Assembly (NCBI RefSeq): GCF_003149515.1
Contig: NZ_CP029145.1
Coordinates: 4,650,001 to 4,714,000 of the forward strand
From: Hymenobacter nivis
GTDB lineage: Bacteria > Bacteroidota > Bacteroidia > Cytophagales > Hymenobacteraceae
Length of the DNA stretch: 64,000 bases
Reading direction: 5' to 3'
The position numbers and the translations under genes were made by a program. Below, one piece after another: positions 34,714 through 43,630 of this stretch (position 1 is the stretch's first letter; each line of letters opens with the position of its first letter). Under the pieces are notes generated by a model. It had not been told where the DNA came from, did not search any database, and saw only the letters and a list, made by a program, of their open reading frames with translations.

Positions 34714-34815
34714 ATCGCCGATTTCGACTGACTAACCGTGATTTCGCTGGTTCCTGGCAAGCTGGAGAACGGGTTTTGACGGTGGCTTTTGACCGGCTAT
34801 TTTCTTTGGATTATT

Positions 34816-35088
34816 ATGAACGACGACAAAGGCAAAGTGATCTTCTCGCTGCTGGTCGGCGCCACGGCCGGCATCGTGGCCGGCCTGCTGCTGGCGCCCG
34901 AAACCGGCGACGACGCCCGCTCCCAAATTCGTGAGTCGGCCACTAAGTGGGCTGACGACCTGAAAAAGCGCGCCCAACGGGCCCTGGGCCAAACCCCCGC
35001 GGTCCCCGCGCCCGGCACCGGCGATCAGGCCGCCGCCGACGCCCTCCTGCGCTCGATGAGCCAGGAAGCGGCCGAGGCCCTCGATTGA
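34816..35088 (+). CDS. Small YtxH-domain protein
   Basis: With the ATG at 34816 (MNDDKGKVIFSLLVGATAG) the protein has 90 residues: one glycine-rich membrane-like helix (about 8-28, ending LLLAPETGDDARSQI, the YtxH signature) and a charged tail. An upstream TTG in the same frame gives nine extra residues and is less likely. It is a paralogue of the N-terminal part of the previous gene but has its own promoter region after a terminator. The 273-base gap downstream to lysS holds only a terminator. Confidence 0.8.
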   Translation: MNDDKGKVIFSLLVGATAGIVAGLLLAPETGDDARSQIRESATKWADDLKKRAQRALGQTPAVPAPGTGDQAAADALLRSMSQEAAEALD

Positions 35089-35308
35089 GCGGGCCTCCGC
35101 AAAAAAAATAGTACAACTGCGCAACCCTGCCTCAGCAACTGCGTAATACTCTCTACAACAGCTTTAAAAGAAGGCTGCCCGCGCTATTCGTAAAATTGCC
35201 GGTCGTAGGAGCTTCTATTGAAATTGGTCAAACACTTCAGTAGCAAAATCAGACGTACCCATCGCAAACTTCCCATAGCTAAAGCTGCCCCATTGGTTAA
35301 GCTGACGT

Positions 35309-35345
35309 AAAAAGGCCCGCACGATTCGTCGTGCGGGCCTTTTTT
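35309..35345. terminator. Rho-independent terminator of lysS
   Basis: AAAAGGCCCGCACGA / TCGTGCGGGCCTTTT with A and T runs on both sides; it serves lysS (minus strand) and could also stop + strand transcripts. Confidence 0.9.
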
Positions 35346-35361
35346 GCGTTCTGCGCTCGGG

Positions 35362-36891
35362 CTAGTCCAGCTTTTCGGCCTTCATCTGCGGGAAAAACAA
35401 CACGTCCTGGATGGATTTGGAGTTGGTCATGATCATGCTCAGGCGGTCAATGCCGATGCCCAGGCCGGCCGTGGGCGGCATCCCGTACTCCAGGGCCCGC
35501 AGGAAGTCTTCGTCGAGCACCATCGCCTCCACGTCGCCGCGCTTGCCCAGCTCCAGCTGGTCCTCGAAGCGCTTGCGTTGGTCAATTGGGTCGTTCAGCT
35601 CGGAGAAGGCGTTGCAGATTTCCTTGCCGTTGCAAATGGCCTCGAACCGCTCCACCAGGCCCGGGTGGTCGCGGTGCTTCTTGGCCAGCGGCGACATTTC
35701 CACCGGGTAGTCGGTGATGAAGGTAGGCTGGATGAGCTTGGGCTCCACGTATTCCCCGAAAATCTCGTCGATGATTTTGGACTTGCCCATGCTGGGGTCC
35801 AGCTTCACGTGCAGCGTGTCGGCCACGGTGCGCAGGGCCGCCTCGTCCAGGGCCCCAATGGCGTGGCCGGTGAACTTCTCGATGGCCTCGAACATCGTCA
35901 GGCGCTGCCAGGGGCGCTGGAAGTTGATGACGTTTTCGCCCACCTGCACCTCGGTTTTGCCGTGCAGCGTCATGGCCACGCGCTCCACCATTTCCTCCAC
36001 CAGGTCCATCATCCAGTTGTAGTCCTTGTAGGCCACGTACAGCTCCATCTGGGTGAACTCGGGGTTGTGGAACCGCGACATGCCCTCGTTGCGGAAGTCC
36101 TTGCTGAACTCATATACGCCGTCGAACCCGCCCACAATCAGCCGCTTGAGGTACAGCTCGTTGGCAATGCGCAGGTACAGCGCCATGTCCAGCGTGTTGT
36201 GGTGCGTTTTGAAGGGCCGTGCCGCCGCGCCGCCGTACAGCGGCTGCAAAATCGGCGTTTCCACCTCCAGGTACCCTTTGTCGTTCAAGAAGTTACGCAT
36301 AGACTGCACCAGCTGCGTCCGCTTGATGAAGGTGTCGCGCACGTGGGGGTTCACTACTAAGTCTACGTAGCGCTGGCGGTAGCGCTGCTCGGGGTCCGTG
36401 AAGGCGTCGTACACAACTTTCTCGCCGGTGGCCTCGTCCACTTTTTCCTTCACCACGGGCAGGGGGCGCAGGGCCTTGGCCAACAATTTTAGCTCCGTCA
36501 CGTGGATGGACGTTTCGCCCACCTGCGTCACGAACACGCGGCCCTTCACACCGATGAAGTCGCCCAGGTCGAGCAGCTTCTTGAATACGTTGTTATACAG
36601 CGTCTTATCATCGCCAGGGCATATTTCGTCGCGGTTGATGTAGAGCTGAATGCGGCCCGAGGTGTCCATCAGCTCCGCAAACGAGGCCTTGCCCATCACG
36701 CGCTGCGACATCAGCCGGCCCGCCAGGCTCACTTCCTGGAAGTTATTGAGCTCGGGGTGGTAGTTGTCGAGGATTTCCTTGGCGTAAAACGTCACGTCGA
36801 ACAGCTCCGACGGGTAGGCTTCCACGCCCAGCTTTTCCAGCTCTTCGAGCTTATGGCGACGCTGGAGTTCTTGTTCGCTTAAATGAATCAC
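35362..36891 (-). CDS. lysS: Lysyl-tRNA synthetase (class II)
   Basis: LysS charges tRNA-Lys. The 509-residue protein has an N-terminal OB-fold anticodon-binding domain (about 60-150, including [18 protein letters not shown]) and the class II catalytic core. Motif 2 is [16 protein letters not shown] and motif 3 is [11 protein letters not shown]. The start is GTG at 36891, immediately before [11 protein letters not shown]; an in-frame TAA lies a few codons upstream and no ATG is near. This GTG lies inside the palindromic arm of an intergenic repeat (36887-36906). The gene is followed by a clear terminator. Confidence 0.95.
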   Translation of the reverse strand: MIHLSEQELQRRHKLEELEKLGVEAYPSELFDVTFYAKEILDNYHPELNNFQEVSLAGRLMSQRVMGKASFAELMDTSGRIQLYINRDEICPGDDKTLYNNVFKKLLDLGDFIGVKGRVFVTQVGETSIHVTELKLLAKALRPLPVVKEKVDEATGEKVVYDAFTDPEQRYRQRYVDLVVNPHVRDTFIKRTQLVQSMRNFLNDKGYLEVETPILQPLYGGAAARPFKTHHNTLDMALYLRIANELYLKRLIVGGFDGVYEFSKDFRNEGMSRFHNPEFTQMELYVAYKDYNWMMDLVEEMVERVAMTLHGKTEVQVGENVINFQRPWQRLTMFEAIEKFTGHAIGALDEAALRTVADTLHVKLDPSMGKSKIIDEIFGEYVEPKLIQPTFITDYPVEMSPLAKKHRDHPGLVERFEAICNGKEICNAFSELNDPIDQRKRFEDQLELGKRGDVEAMVLDEDFLRALEYGMPPTAGLGIGIDRLSMIMTNSKSIQDVLFFPQMKAEKLD

Positions 36892-37166
36892 GGATTTTGC
36901 GGATTAAGGCGGATTTTTCGGATTTTGGGGACGGCAGCCGGGGTTCTGTGGCCGCTAGGGCCCCACGCCCAGGGCTCTAGCGGGCAGGCAGGCGGCGGGG
37001 TAATGCCGCCGTAAAAGTAGCCAATGAAAAAGCCGCTCCTAAAAGAGAGCGGCTTTTCAGTAATAAAACTCCGGTAAGCGCGACTGGTTCGCTCGTCAAA
37101 AATAATATTGCGAACGGTCGTTCCCAGAATCTGCAAAATCCGTCCCTAATCCGCAAAATCCGTGAT
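36887..37166. repeat. Paired-arm palindromic repeat E, copy 1
   Basis: Arms 36887-36906 (ATCACGGATTTTGCGGATTA) and 37147-37166 are perfect 20-base reverse complements. Each arm is followed inward by related GGCGGATTTTTCGGATTTTG-like and AAATCC-like sequence. The left arm contains the lysS GTG start codon. The right arm ends on the base next to the stop codon of the gene at 37167. The middle holds a hairpin terminator (37027-37057). Copy 2 is at 53138-53338. Confidence 0.85.
37027..37057. terminator. Hairpin terminator inside repeat E1
   Basis: AAAAGCCGCTC / GAGCGGCTTTT around an 8-base loop; it probably ends transcription of the orphan gene at 37167 (minus strand). Confidence 0.75.
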
Positions 37167-38258
37167 TTAGGCGGCCATGCGGTAGGTGGGGGCCTCCACC
37201 GCCACAGCCGGGGCCGTGGGCGGCGTGGGGGCCAGCACGGGCTCGACGCGGGTGCGCAGGCGCTCCTGCACAAAGCCGGCCTGCAAGTGCGCGGGCAGCT
37301 CGGCCACTAGTTGGCGGTAGCGCTCCAGGCCCAGGGCCTTGGCCACGTAGGTTTCGTGGATGCCGTTGAGGTAGCTCACAATGTTGAGCAGCGAAGCGTG
37401 GAAGAGCTTAAAGTCAATGTCGGCCTCCACATAGCGCTCAATCTCGCGGCTGCTCTGCGAGATGCGCAGGCGGCCCAGCAAGTCGAAGATGGTGGTGTAG
37501 CCCAGCCGCCAGGTAATCTGCTGCCAATGCGCGCTGGTCCACTTGTCGAGGGGCCGGCCAGTTTTCTGGCTACGGATGGCCGTGTTGGGGTTGGCCTGCA
37601 CCTGGGCGCGGGTCCACTGAGCCTTCATCTTGCGCGTGGTGCGCAGGAACTGGCCGATCTGGGCCTGGGCGTCAATCCCTTTACTGGCAATGTGCAGCCC
37701 GGCCTTGTAGCCCGCCAGCGGCAGCCGGTGAATGCTGAAGTCGCCGTAGGCCCCCGCGGCGTAGAACGAGACCGGGCGCGGGTAGGCGTTCTTCACCACC
37801 AGCCGGCCTACCTCGCGGCGCACCAGCTGGTTGTTGTTGCTGCGCACGCCGGTGGTGTACAGGAAAGCCTGGAGGCCCGAAAGAATGGCGTGGTAAGCCT
37901 GCGGGAACGTCCAGTGCAGGGCGTTGCGCAGGAAATTGTCGTCGCCCAGCTCAGCCGTGGCGCGCAGGGCGTACTCCGTGCTCCAGCACGTGTGCAGCAG
38001 CTTAGTGAGGGCCCCCGCATCGGCATCGCCCAGCTCGGCCGCGTGGTTGCGGAAGAACGGCAAGTTCTGCAAGCCGCCCAGCACGTCGTCGCTTTCCTGG
38101 ATGTGGTAGTTGATGGCAAAGAAGTAGTTCAGGAAGACCTGCGCCGGAATAGACTTGCGCCAAGCCTCGTCGGCCACCAGTTGCTGCGGCTCAGGGGCCC
38201 CCAGGTCGGCCTGCGGGATGAGCGGAATGATGCGGGTTTCTTCGTGCGTCGTCGTCAT
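37167..38258 (-). CDS. Orphan helical protein of unknown function
   Basis: I do not recognise this 363-residue protein. It has no signal peptide or membrane segment. It appears mostly helical, with aromatic- and His-rich segments such as VFLNYFFAINYHIQESDD (about 41-58), LHWTFPQAYHAILSGLQAFL and IVSYLNGIHETYVAKALG. The last 30 residues are a Pro/Ala/Val-rich linker. The layout recalls helical HEPN-like folds, but I see no conserved R-x4-6-H motif. The upstream 38259-38435 region is strikingly AT-rich for this genome. The gene sits alone between lysS and the processing protease. Confidence 0.7.
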   Translation of the reverse strand: MTTTHEETRIIPLIPQADLGAPEPQQLVADEAWRKSIPAQVFLNYFFAINYHIQESDDVLGGLQNLPFFRNHAAELGDADAGALTKLLHTCWSTEYALRATAELGDDNFLRNALHWTFPQAYHAILSGLQAFLYTTGVRSNNNQLVRREVGRLVVKNAYPRPVSFYAAGAYGDFSIHRLPLAGYKAGLHIASKGIDAQAQIGQFLRTTRKMKAQWTRAQVQANPNTAIRSQKTGRPLDKWTSAHWQQITWRLGYTTIFDLLGRLRISQSSREIERYVEADIDFKLFHASLLNIVSYLNGIHETYVAKALGLERYRQLVAELPAHLQAGFVQERLRTRVEPVLAPTPPTAPAVAVEAPTYRMAA

Positions 38259-38431
38259 ACCAGATAAACACCCGATGGCAGCTTTTTAGTTGCCTGTTTA
38301 CTAACTAATTTAACGATCCTTAATATTTAGTATAATGCTGATTGTTAACAAGTTGAAAAGCGCATTTGGCAGTTATTAAAAATTATTTTTAGCAGGCAAT
38401 TTACTAATTTTTATAGTAGCTAAGGAAACGT

Positions 38432-38466
38432 AAAAAAAAGCCCTCAACCGCAAGGTTGAGGGCTTT
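38432..38466 (-). terminator. Rho-independent terminator of the processing protease
   Basis: On the minus strand AAAGCCCTCAACC / GGTTGAGGGCTTTT is followed by a T8 run. It lies just downstream of the protease stop codon. Confidence 0.9.
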
Positions 38467-38489
38467 GAAAACGGTAGGCGCCAGGGGCC

Positions 38490-40652
38490 CTACAACTGGT
38501 CTTCGATGATTGAAACGGCCTCGCCGATGATAATATCTTTCTTAAGGTTCTTAGTGAAGCGCTGGTCGCGGTTCACCTTTACCGTGTCACCGTTAGCTGC
38601 TTGCACATCAGCACGCAAGGGCGAAAAAGCCAGGTTAGTGGTTGCCTTCTGTGCAGCTTCGTACTTGTCTGCCTCCACCTTATTCTGGCGCTGCCTGACG
38701 CGATACGCCACCAGGTTTAGCGGCTCGATGGACTCTTTCTTGCGCGCCAAGGACATCTGGGTTACTTCGCTCATCACGTTAAAGCTTGGGCTTGCGGCCA
38801 CGCGGGCTTTGCTGGCAGCACGCAGCTTGTCGTAGGCTGGCTGGGTATTCCAGGTGCGGTAGCGGGCGGGGGAAATCTCGTCCCACTTCAGTGGATAATC
38901 AGAGCCCTTTTCGCCTTCCTCCAAGTACGAATACATATCAGGAAGTACAATATCGGGCACCACGCCCTTGAACTGGGTCGAGCCCCCGTTCACGCGGTAG
39001 AATTTTGAAGTAGTGAACTTCAACGAACCGAACGGCTTGAGGTTGTTCAACTCGTTTGGCAGGCTCTCATCCAGGTCCACAATGCGCTGCACAGTGCCTT
39101 TGCCGTACGTGCTGGCCGAGCCCACAATCACGGCGCGCTTATAGTCCTGCATGGCCGCAGCCAGGATTTCCGAAGCCGAAGCGCTGTACTTGTTCACCAG
39201 AATTACCAGAGGCCCGCTGTACTGCACCCGGGGATCTTTGTCTTCCAGCACGGTGGTGCGGCCGCGGCCGTCGCGAATTTGTACGATGGGGCCACTGTCA
39301 ATGAACAAGCCGCCCATGTCCACGGCATCGTTCAGCGAACCGCCGCCATTGTAGCGCAGGTCCAGAATCACACCCTTTACGCCTTCCTGGTTCATTTTAG
39401 CCAGCTCCTTCTTCACGTCCTGCGACGAGTTGGGGCTGCCGTCGTTGTTGAAGTCGGCGTAAAACGTCCGCAAATCCAGGTAGCCAAACTTCTGGTTTTT
39501 GCTGGTAATGGCCGCCGAGCGGGCATATGCTTCGTCGTTGATTACCACATCGCGGATAATGGGCACCACTTTGGTAGTACCATCGGCCTTGCGTACGGTG
39601 AGGCGCACTTCCGAGCCTTTTTTGCCTTTGATGAGGGTTACGGCTTTCGTGATGCGCCAGCCCTCGATGCTCACCGGCTCGGCAGCACCCTGGGCCACGC
39701 GCAGAATAGCGTCGCCTTTTTTCAATTCGCCCTGCCGGGCCGAAGCCGAACCGGGGATAATGTCCTCTATGTAAATCAACCCATCTTTTTCCCGCAGCTG
39801 GGCCCCAATGCCTTCAAAACGGCCGGTGAGCTGGTAATCAAAATCCTCCTTGGCCTTGGGCGCGAAGTAGTCGGTGTGCGGGTCGTAAGTGTTGGCGATG
39901 ACGTTGGCATAGCTGGCCAACTGCTCGCTAGCGTTCACTTCCAGCAAGTCAGCAAACTGGTCATCGTAGGTCTTTAGTACGCGCTTGCGGGCCTCGGCTT
40001 CCATTTGGGCGGGCGTACGTACTGGTTCGGGGGCCGTGGGGGCCTTGGCGTTGGCCGCCGCAGGGGCGGCGGTGGCGGCCGAGGGCTTTGCCGTTTTAGC
40101 TTTTTCCTGGGCGTCCATCATCTCCGATACCCGGCTTAGGGTTTCAAACTTCAACATCTTACGCCACGACTCGCGCTGAACCGCCTTGTCGGCCGGCCAG
40201 GTAGCTTTTTCAAAGTCGGTTTGGAACATCTCGTTCGTTGTGAAGTCGAAGGGTTTAGCTAAGATTTCGCGGTAGAGAAGCTGCATTTCCTTCACCCGCT
40301 GGGTCATTAGTTGGGTGCTGAGGTCGAAGAAGTCGCGCCGGCCAGTTTTTACTTCATCGTCGATGTCGTTCTGGTAACGGCGCAGGTTCTCGATGTCGCT
40401 GGCCAGCAAAAAAGTCTTGCGGTAATCGTCGCGCTTCAGCGATAAGTCAAACACCCGTTTGGAGAACATGTCGTCCAACTTTTCGGGCTGGTAATGGGCA
40501 CTATTCAGACCCTGCACCATGGTGCCAATGAGCACTTGCTCCTTGGTGGGACCCGCCGAAGTGCTGCGGCGAAACAGCCGGTACGAAGCCAGGACAAATA
40601 CTGCCATCACCAGGAAGGCATATAATCCAATTTTTAGGCGAGGAAATGACAT
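38490..40652 (-). CDS. C-terminal processing (tail-specific) protease Prc/CtpA
   Basis: This is a periplasmic S41 serine protease. I place the start at the ATG at 40652 (MSFPRLKIGLYAFLVMAVFV), which gives an N-terminal membrane anchor and 720 residues; the longer frame is upstream non-coding sequence. A helical N-terminal region with a low-complexity Ala/Pro insert (about 200-230) precedes the PDZ domain (GIGAQLREKDGLIYIEDIIP). The protease domain follows with the catalytic Ser in NKYSASASEILAAAMQD and Lys in STYGKGTVQR. A C-terminal helical domain of the Prc type (DUF3340-like) completes it. It follows a promoter region of about 230 bases. Confidence 0.92.
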   Translation of the reverse strand: MSFPRLKIGLYAFLVMAVFVLASYRLFRRSTSAGPTKEQVLIGTMVQGLNSAHYQPEKLDDMFSKRVFDLSLKRDDYRKTFLLASDIENLRRYQNDIDDEVKTGRRDFFDLSTQLMTQRVKEMQLLYREILAKPFDFTTNEMFQTDFEKATWPADKAVQRESWRKMLKFETLSRVSEMMDAQEKAKTAKPSAATAAPAAANAKAPTAPEPVRTPAQMEAEARKRVLKTYDDQFADLLEVNASEQLASYANVIANTYDPHTDYFAPKAKEDFDYQLTGRFEGIGAQLREKDGLIYIEDIIPGSASARQGELKKGDAILRVAQGAAEPVSIEGWRITKAVTLIKGKKGSEVRLTVRKADGTTKVVPIIRDVVINDEAYARSAAITSKNQKFGYLDLRTFYADFNNDGSPNSSQDVKKELAKMNQEGVKGVILDLRYNGGGSLNDAVDMGGLFIDSGPIVQIRDGRGRTTVLEDKDPRVQYSGPLVILVNKYSASASEILAAAMQDYKRAVIVGSASTYGKGTVQRIVDLDESLPNELNNLKPFGSLKFTTSKFYRVNGGSTQFKGVVPDIVLPDMYSYLEEGEKGSDYPLKWDEISPARYRTWNTQPAYDKLRAASKARVAASPSFNVMSEVTQMSLARKKESIEPLNLVAYRVRQRQNKVEADKYEAAQKATTNLAFSPLRADVQAANGDTVKVNRDQRFTKNLKKDIIIGEAVSIIEDQL

Positions 40653-40828
40653 CAGCGAAGAGAAAACGATAGAAAAATCAAATATACGCGAAATCATCAG
40701 CGGCCTTGCGGCGTAGCCGTTCGCCTTACAAACGCCCACAGCAAGTAAATAAGTGCCCCGCCCCAGCCAACTAAAAACCTCTGTTAGCTCTACGTAAGGT
40801 TCCTTTTTGCGGATGCCGTGGCACAATA

Positions 40829-40863
40829 AAAAAGGCCACTCCCAGAGGGAGAGGCCTTTTTAC
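40829..40863. terminator. Rho-independent terminator
   Basis: AAAAAAGGCCACTCCC / GGGAGAGGCCTTTTT, with one internal mismatch, lies downstream of the YflT-like gene (minus strand). Confidence 0.8.
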
Positions 40864-40886
40864 TAGGGCAGTATACTACCAGAAAA

Positions 40887-41612
40887 CTAGTACCGATAAA
40901 TTTTGTCGCCGTTGTTGCGACGGAACTCATCTTCAAAGTATTGGGCATCTTCGGCGTTACGGGGTTTTACGCCCATCACGATTCCACCGTTGTTGACGCC
41001 TTCTTCGTATTCAGCCGCGTGCTCTTCGGGAATGCCCGAGCCAACGAGTGCGCCCACCAAACCGCCGGTGAGGCCCCCAGCCCCGGCACCAGCTAAGGCT
41101 GCGGCCAACGGACCAGCAATGATCAAGCCCAAGCCGGGCAAGGCTACCGACGTGCCAATGGCCGCAATGGCCCCGATGATAGCCCCGGCCGTACCGCCGA
41201 TGGCCGAGCCTACGCCCGCACCTTCCATGGCTTTATCACCTAAGTCCGTGTGAAAGTTGTCGTCGCCGAAGTGGGTCTTACGGGTTTCGTCCGACATGAG
41301 CAGGTTTACGTCATCTTTGCCGTAGCCGCGCGAATGCAGGGAGTTGTAGGTTCTTTCGGCGCTATCACGGTCACGGAAAATACCGCTCATTGTGCTGCCC
41401 TCGGTGTAGCTACTGCCGGCCGGATCGGTACCATAGGAAGTAGTGGTGCTGCTGCTTGCGGCAGGGTCGACGCCGGTGCCAGCGTTGTAGACAGTACCCT
41501 CATTGCTGAGGCCACTGCTGTTGCCTACGCCCGTACCTGTGGCGGCCGAACCGTAGTTGGCGCCGGCGCCAGTGCCTGAATTTTGCGGGTTGTTCCGATC
41601 GTTGGTATTCAT
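40887..41612 (-). CDS. General stress protein (YflT/GSP17M-like)
   Basis: The 241-residue protein has a Gly/Ser/Thr/Asn-rich disordered N-terminal 70 residues. A YflT-type domain follows, with GIFRDRDSAERTYNSLHSRG and VNLLMSDETRKTHF. A long Gly/Ala hydrophobic stretch (about 130-190, AGAIIGAIAAIG to GLVGALVGSGIP) resembles a membrane-associated glycine-zipper. It ends in an acidic C-terminal region (MGVKPRNAEDAQYFEDEF). Relatives are heat- or salt-induced proteins whose molecular role is unknown. Confidence 0.8.
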   Translation of the reverse strand: MNTNDRNNPQNSGTGAGANYGSAATGTGVGNSSGLSNEGTVYNAGTGVDPAASSSTTTSYGTDPAGSSYTEGSTMSGIFRDRDSAERTYNSLHSRGYGKDDVNLLMSDETRKTHFGDDNFHTDLGDKAMEGAGVGSAIGGTAGAIIGAIAAIGTSVALPGLGLIIAGPLAAALAGAGAGGLTGGLVGALVGSGIPEEHAAEYEEGVNNGGIVMGVKPRNAEDAQYFEDEFRRNNGDKIYRY

Positions 41613-41755
41613 AGTAGCGTGGGAGTTGTGAATGAAGAAAAACAGGGCCCCGGCACAGCCGCGGGCCGCGTTTGTAACGGGGTAGCCCCGTGAGGGGTTG
41701 CGTTATCCTTCATTGTTCGCTGTGCGAACGGTCCTGCGCCATCCCTGCGCCGGGC

Positions 41756-42124
41756 TTAGGCAAACTCTTGAAAAATAGCGTCATCAAGCCAGAAGTCCCG
41801 GCACGCACGCACAAGATTTTTTAGAAACTCTTCGTCTTGCTTGAGAGTACGCCACTCGCCCATGCCGAGCTTCTCGCACAATTTGTAAAAATTATCGCCT
41901 TGGCCTTTGGAGCCGGGTACTTTCACCAGGCAGCTTAGCAGGGGCCTGCCTTCGGCGTACTCAGTAGCGGATATTTCCGCGAGCATTTCATTCAGGCGCG
42001 ATTTTTCGTGCGCTATGTCGAGGTTCAGGCCCAATTCGGCTTCCTGCACCAGGGTGAGGTAACTAGCGGTGCCGGTTTGCTGGCGGGCGTAGCGGATGAG
42101 GTAGGTTCGGATGCGACCAGTCAT
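41756..42124 (-). CDS. Small protein of unknown function
   Basis: With the ATG at 42124 (MTGRIRTYLIRYARQQTG) the protein has 122 residues. It is basic at the start, with a winged-helix-like opening (YLTLVQEAELGLNLD). The conserved-looking centre GRPLLSCLVKVPGSKGQGDNFYKLCEKLG resembles a motif seen in scattered uncharacterised bacterial proteins, sometimes near nucleases. No catalytic residues can be named. The longer upstream frame is not supported. It stands alone between the stress protein and proline dehydrogenase genes. Confidence 0.6.
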   Translation of the reverse strand: MTGRIRTYLIRYARQQTGTASYLTLVQEAELGLNLDIAHEKSRLNEMLAEISATEYAEGRPLLSCLVKVPGSKGQGDNFYKLCEKLGMGEWRTLKQDEEFLKNLVRACRDFWLDDAIFQEFA

Positions 42125-42324
42125 AGTAAACGAAAAGGGGGCAGCCTGTGCGAATGAAAACAGGGGGCCGGCGTGCCAGTCCATGAAAATAGCCGAACCG
42201 GGTGGTGCCACCCCACGCAGGGGTATGGCACCACGGTTCGGAAACGGAGCGGCCGGACGATTCCGGCCGCGACCGGCGCATTACTGAAGGCAATTGTGAT
42301 GCCAAGCTACGCGCTGGGGCCCCG

Positions 42325-43518
42325 TTACCGGCCCCGGCGGCGGCGCAACTCGCGCCGCACCAGCAAAAACTCACGGCTGCTTTGGCCAGCAATGGCCGTA
42401 TTTTCGTTGGCGCGGCGCAGCAAGTACGGCATTACCGATTCGATGGGGCCATAGGGTAAGTACTTAGCTACGTGGTAGCCAGTATAGGCCAGGTTATAGC
42501 TGAGGTTGTCGCTCATACCGTAGAGCTGGGCAAACCAAACGCGCACGTCGCCCGGGGCCAGGCCCGCCTCTTGCATCAGTTGGGTGAGCAGCAGCGAACT
42601 AGCCTCGTTGTGGGTACCAGCGCAAAAGCTGATGCGGGCCACGTGCTGCACGCAGTAGCGTAGGGCTTCGTTGTAGAGGTCGTCGGTGGCCTGCTTGCTG
42701 GGGTTGATGGGCGTGGGGTAGCCACGCTGCCGAGCCACGCGGGCCTCTTTTTCCATGTAGGCCCCGCGCACCAGCTTGGCGCCCACGTAAAAGCCCGCTT
42801 GGGCCCCCGCGTCGTGGGCGGTTTGCAGCGCCTCCAGGCGGTCGTGCCGGTAGAACTGGTAGGTGTTCCACACAATGGCTTGCTCGCGGTTGTACTTGGC
42901 CATCATCTCATCGGCCAGCGCGTCGATGGTGTGCTGGAACCAACTTTCTTCGGCGTCAACAAACAGCCGGATGCCGTACTGATGGGCCCGGTCGCAGAGG
43001 GTTTCCACGCGGGCCACAGCGCGGGTGTGGGCCGTTTGCTCGGCAACGGTCAGGGCCTGCCCCGCCTGAATCTTCTCCAGGATGGCTGCGCTGGCCACGC
43101 CCGTTACTTTGAACACCGAAAAAGGGATGTGCGCCGAGCGGTTCGCCTCTTCAAGGGTGGCCAGCAACTCGTCGCGGGTGCGGTCGTAGCTGGCGTCGTT
43201 GCCCTCGCCTTCCACCGAATAATCGAGGATGGTGCCGATGCCGTAACGCCCCAGGGCGGCCACTACCGGGCGGCATTCGGCGATAGTTTCGCCCCCGCAA
43301 AACTGTTCAAAAATGGAGTGCTTGATGAGAAACTTGGTGCCCGGCAGGCCCCATTTCAGCGCGGCTTGCATCAGGCCGCTGCCGGTCTTAACGAGGTCGT
43401 TGTTGTTCATGGCCGCAAACAACCCGTACATTTTGCGCAGCTGGGCGTCTGATTTAGCCGCGAAGGCAATCTCGGTATTGTCGAACGAGACGGGGGAAAC
43501 CAGGGTGGGAGTGGTCAT
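42325..43518 (-). CDS. Proline dehydrogenase
   Basis: This monofunctional FAD enzyme oxidises proline to pyrroline-5-carboxylate. The 397-residue protein has the TIM-barrel features of the PRODH family: TILDYSVEGEGND near 96-108, RLFVDAEESWFQ, GAKLVRGAYMEKE, and a C-terminal segment starting RVWFAQLYGMSDNLSYNLA. These place the FAD and proline sites, and the final YLLRRANENTAI (the RRxxEN motif) binds substrate. No fused P5C dehydrogenase or DNA-binding domain is present, so it is the short type common in Bacteroidota. Confidence 0.93.
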   Translation of the reverse strand: MTTPTLVSPVSFDNTEIAFAAKSDAQLRKMYGLFAAMNNNDLVKTGSGLMQAALKWGLPGTKFLIKHSIFEQFCGGETIAECRPVVAALGRYGIGTILDYSVEGEGNDASYDRTRDELLATLEEANRSAHIPFSVFKVTGVASAAILEKIQAGQALTVAEQTAHTRAVARVETLCDRAHQYGIRLFVDAEESWFQHTIDALADEMMAKYNREQAIVWNTYQFYRHDRLEALQTAHDAGAQAGFYVGAKLVRGAYMEKEARVARQRGYPTPINPSKQATDDLYNEALRYCVQHVARISFCAGTHNEASSLLLTQLMQEAGLAPGDVRVWFAQLYGMSDNLSYNLAYTGYHVAKYLPYGPIESVMPYLLRRANENTAIAGQSSREFLLVRRELRRRRGR

Positions 43519-43630
43519 ACAGTAGCAATTGTGGCGGGTAGCGAGAGGCCCCAGCGGGTACGAAGATAGCCGCTAAATAGCAGCCTGGTAGCCGAACGTT
43601 TCACGGGTAGGGCCCCATCTTTGCGGTGAT

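Noticed and set aside
37167-38258. HEPN toxin assignment for the orphan protein
   Set aside because: The fold looks helical, but no R-x4-6-H active-site motif or partner antitoxin gene could be found.
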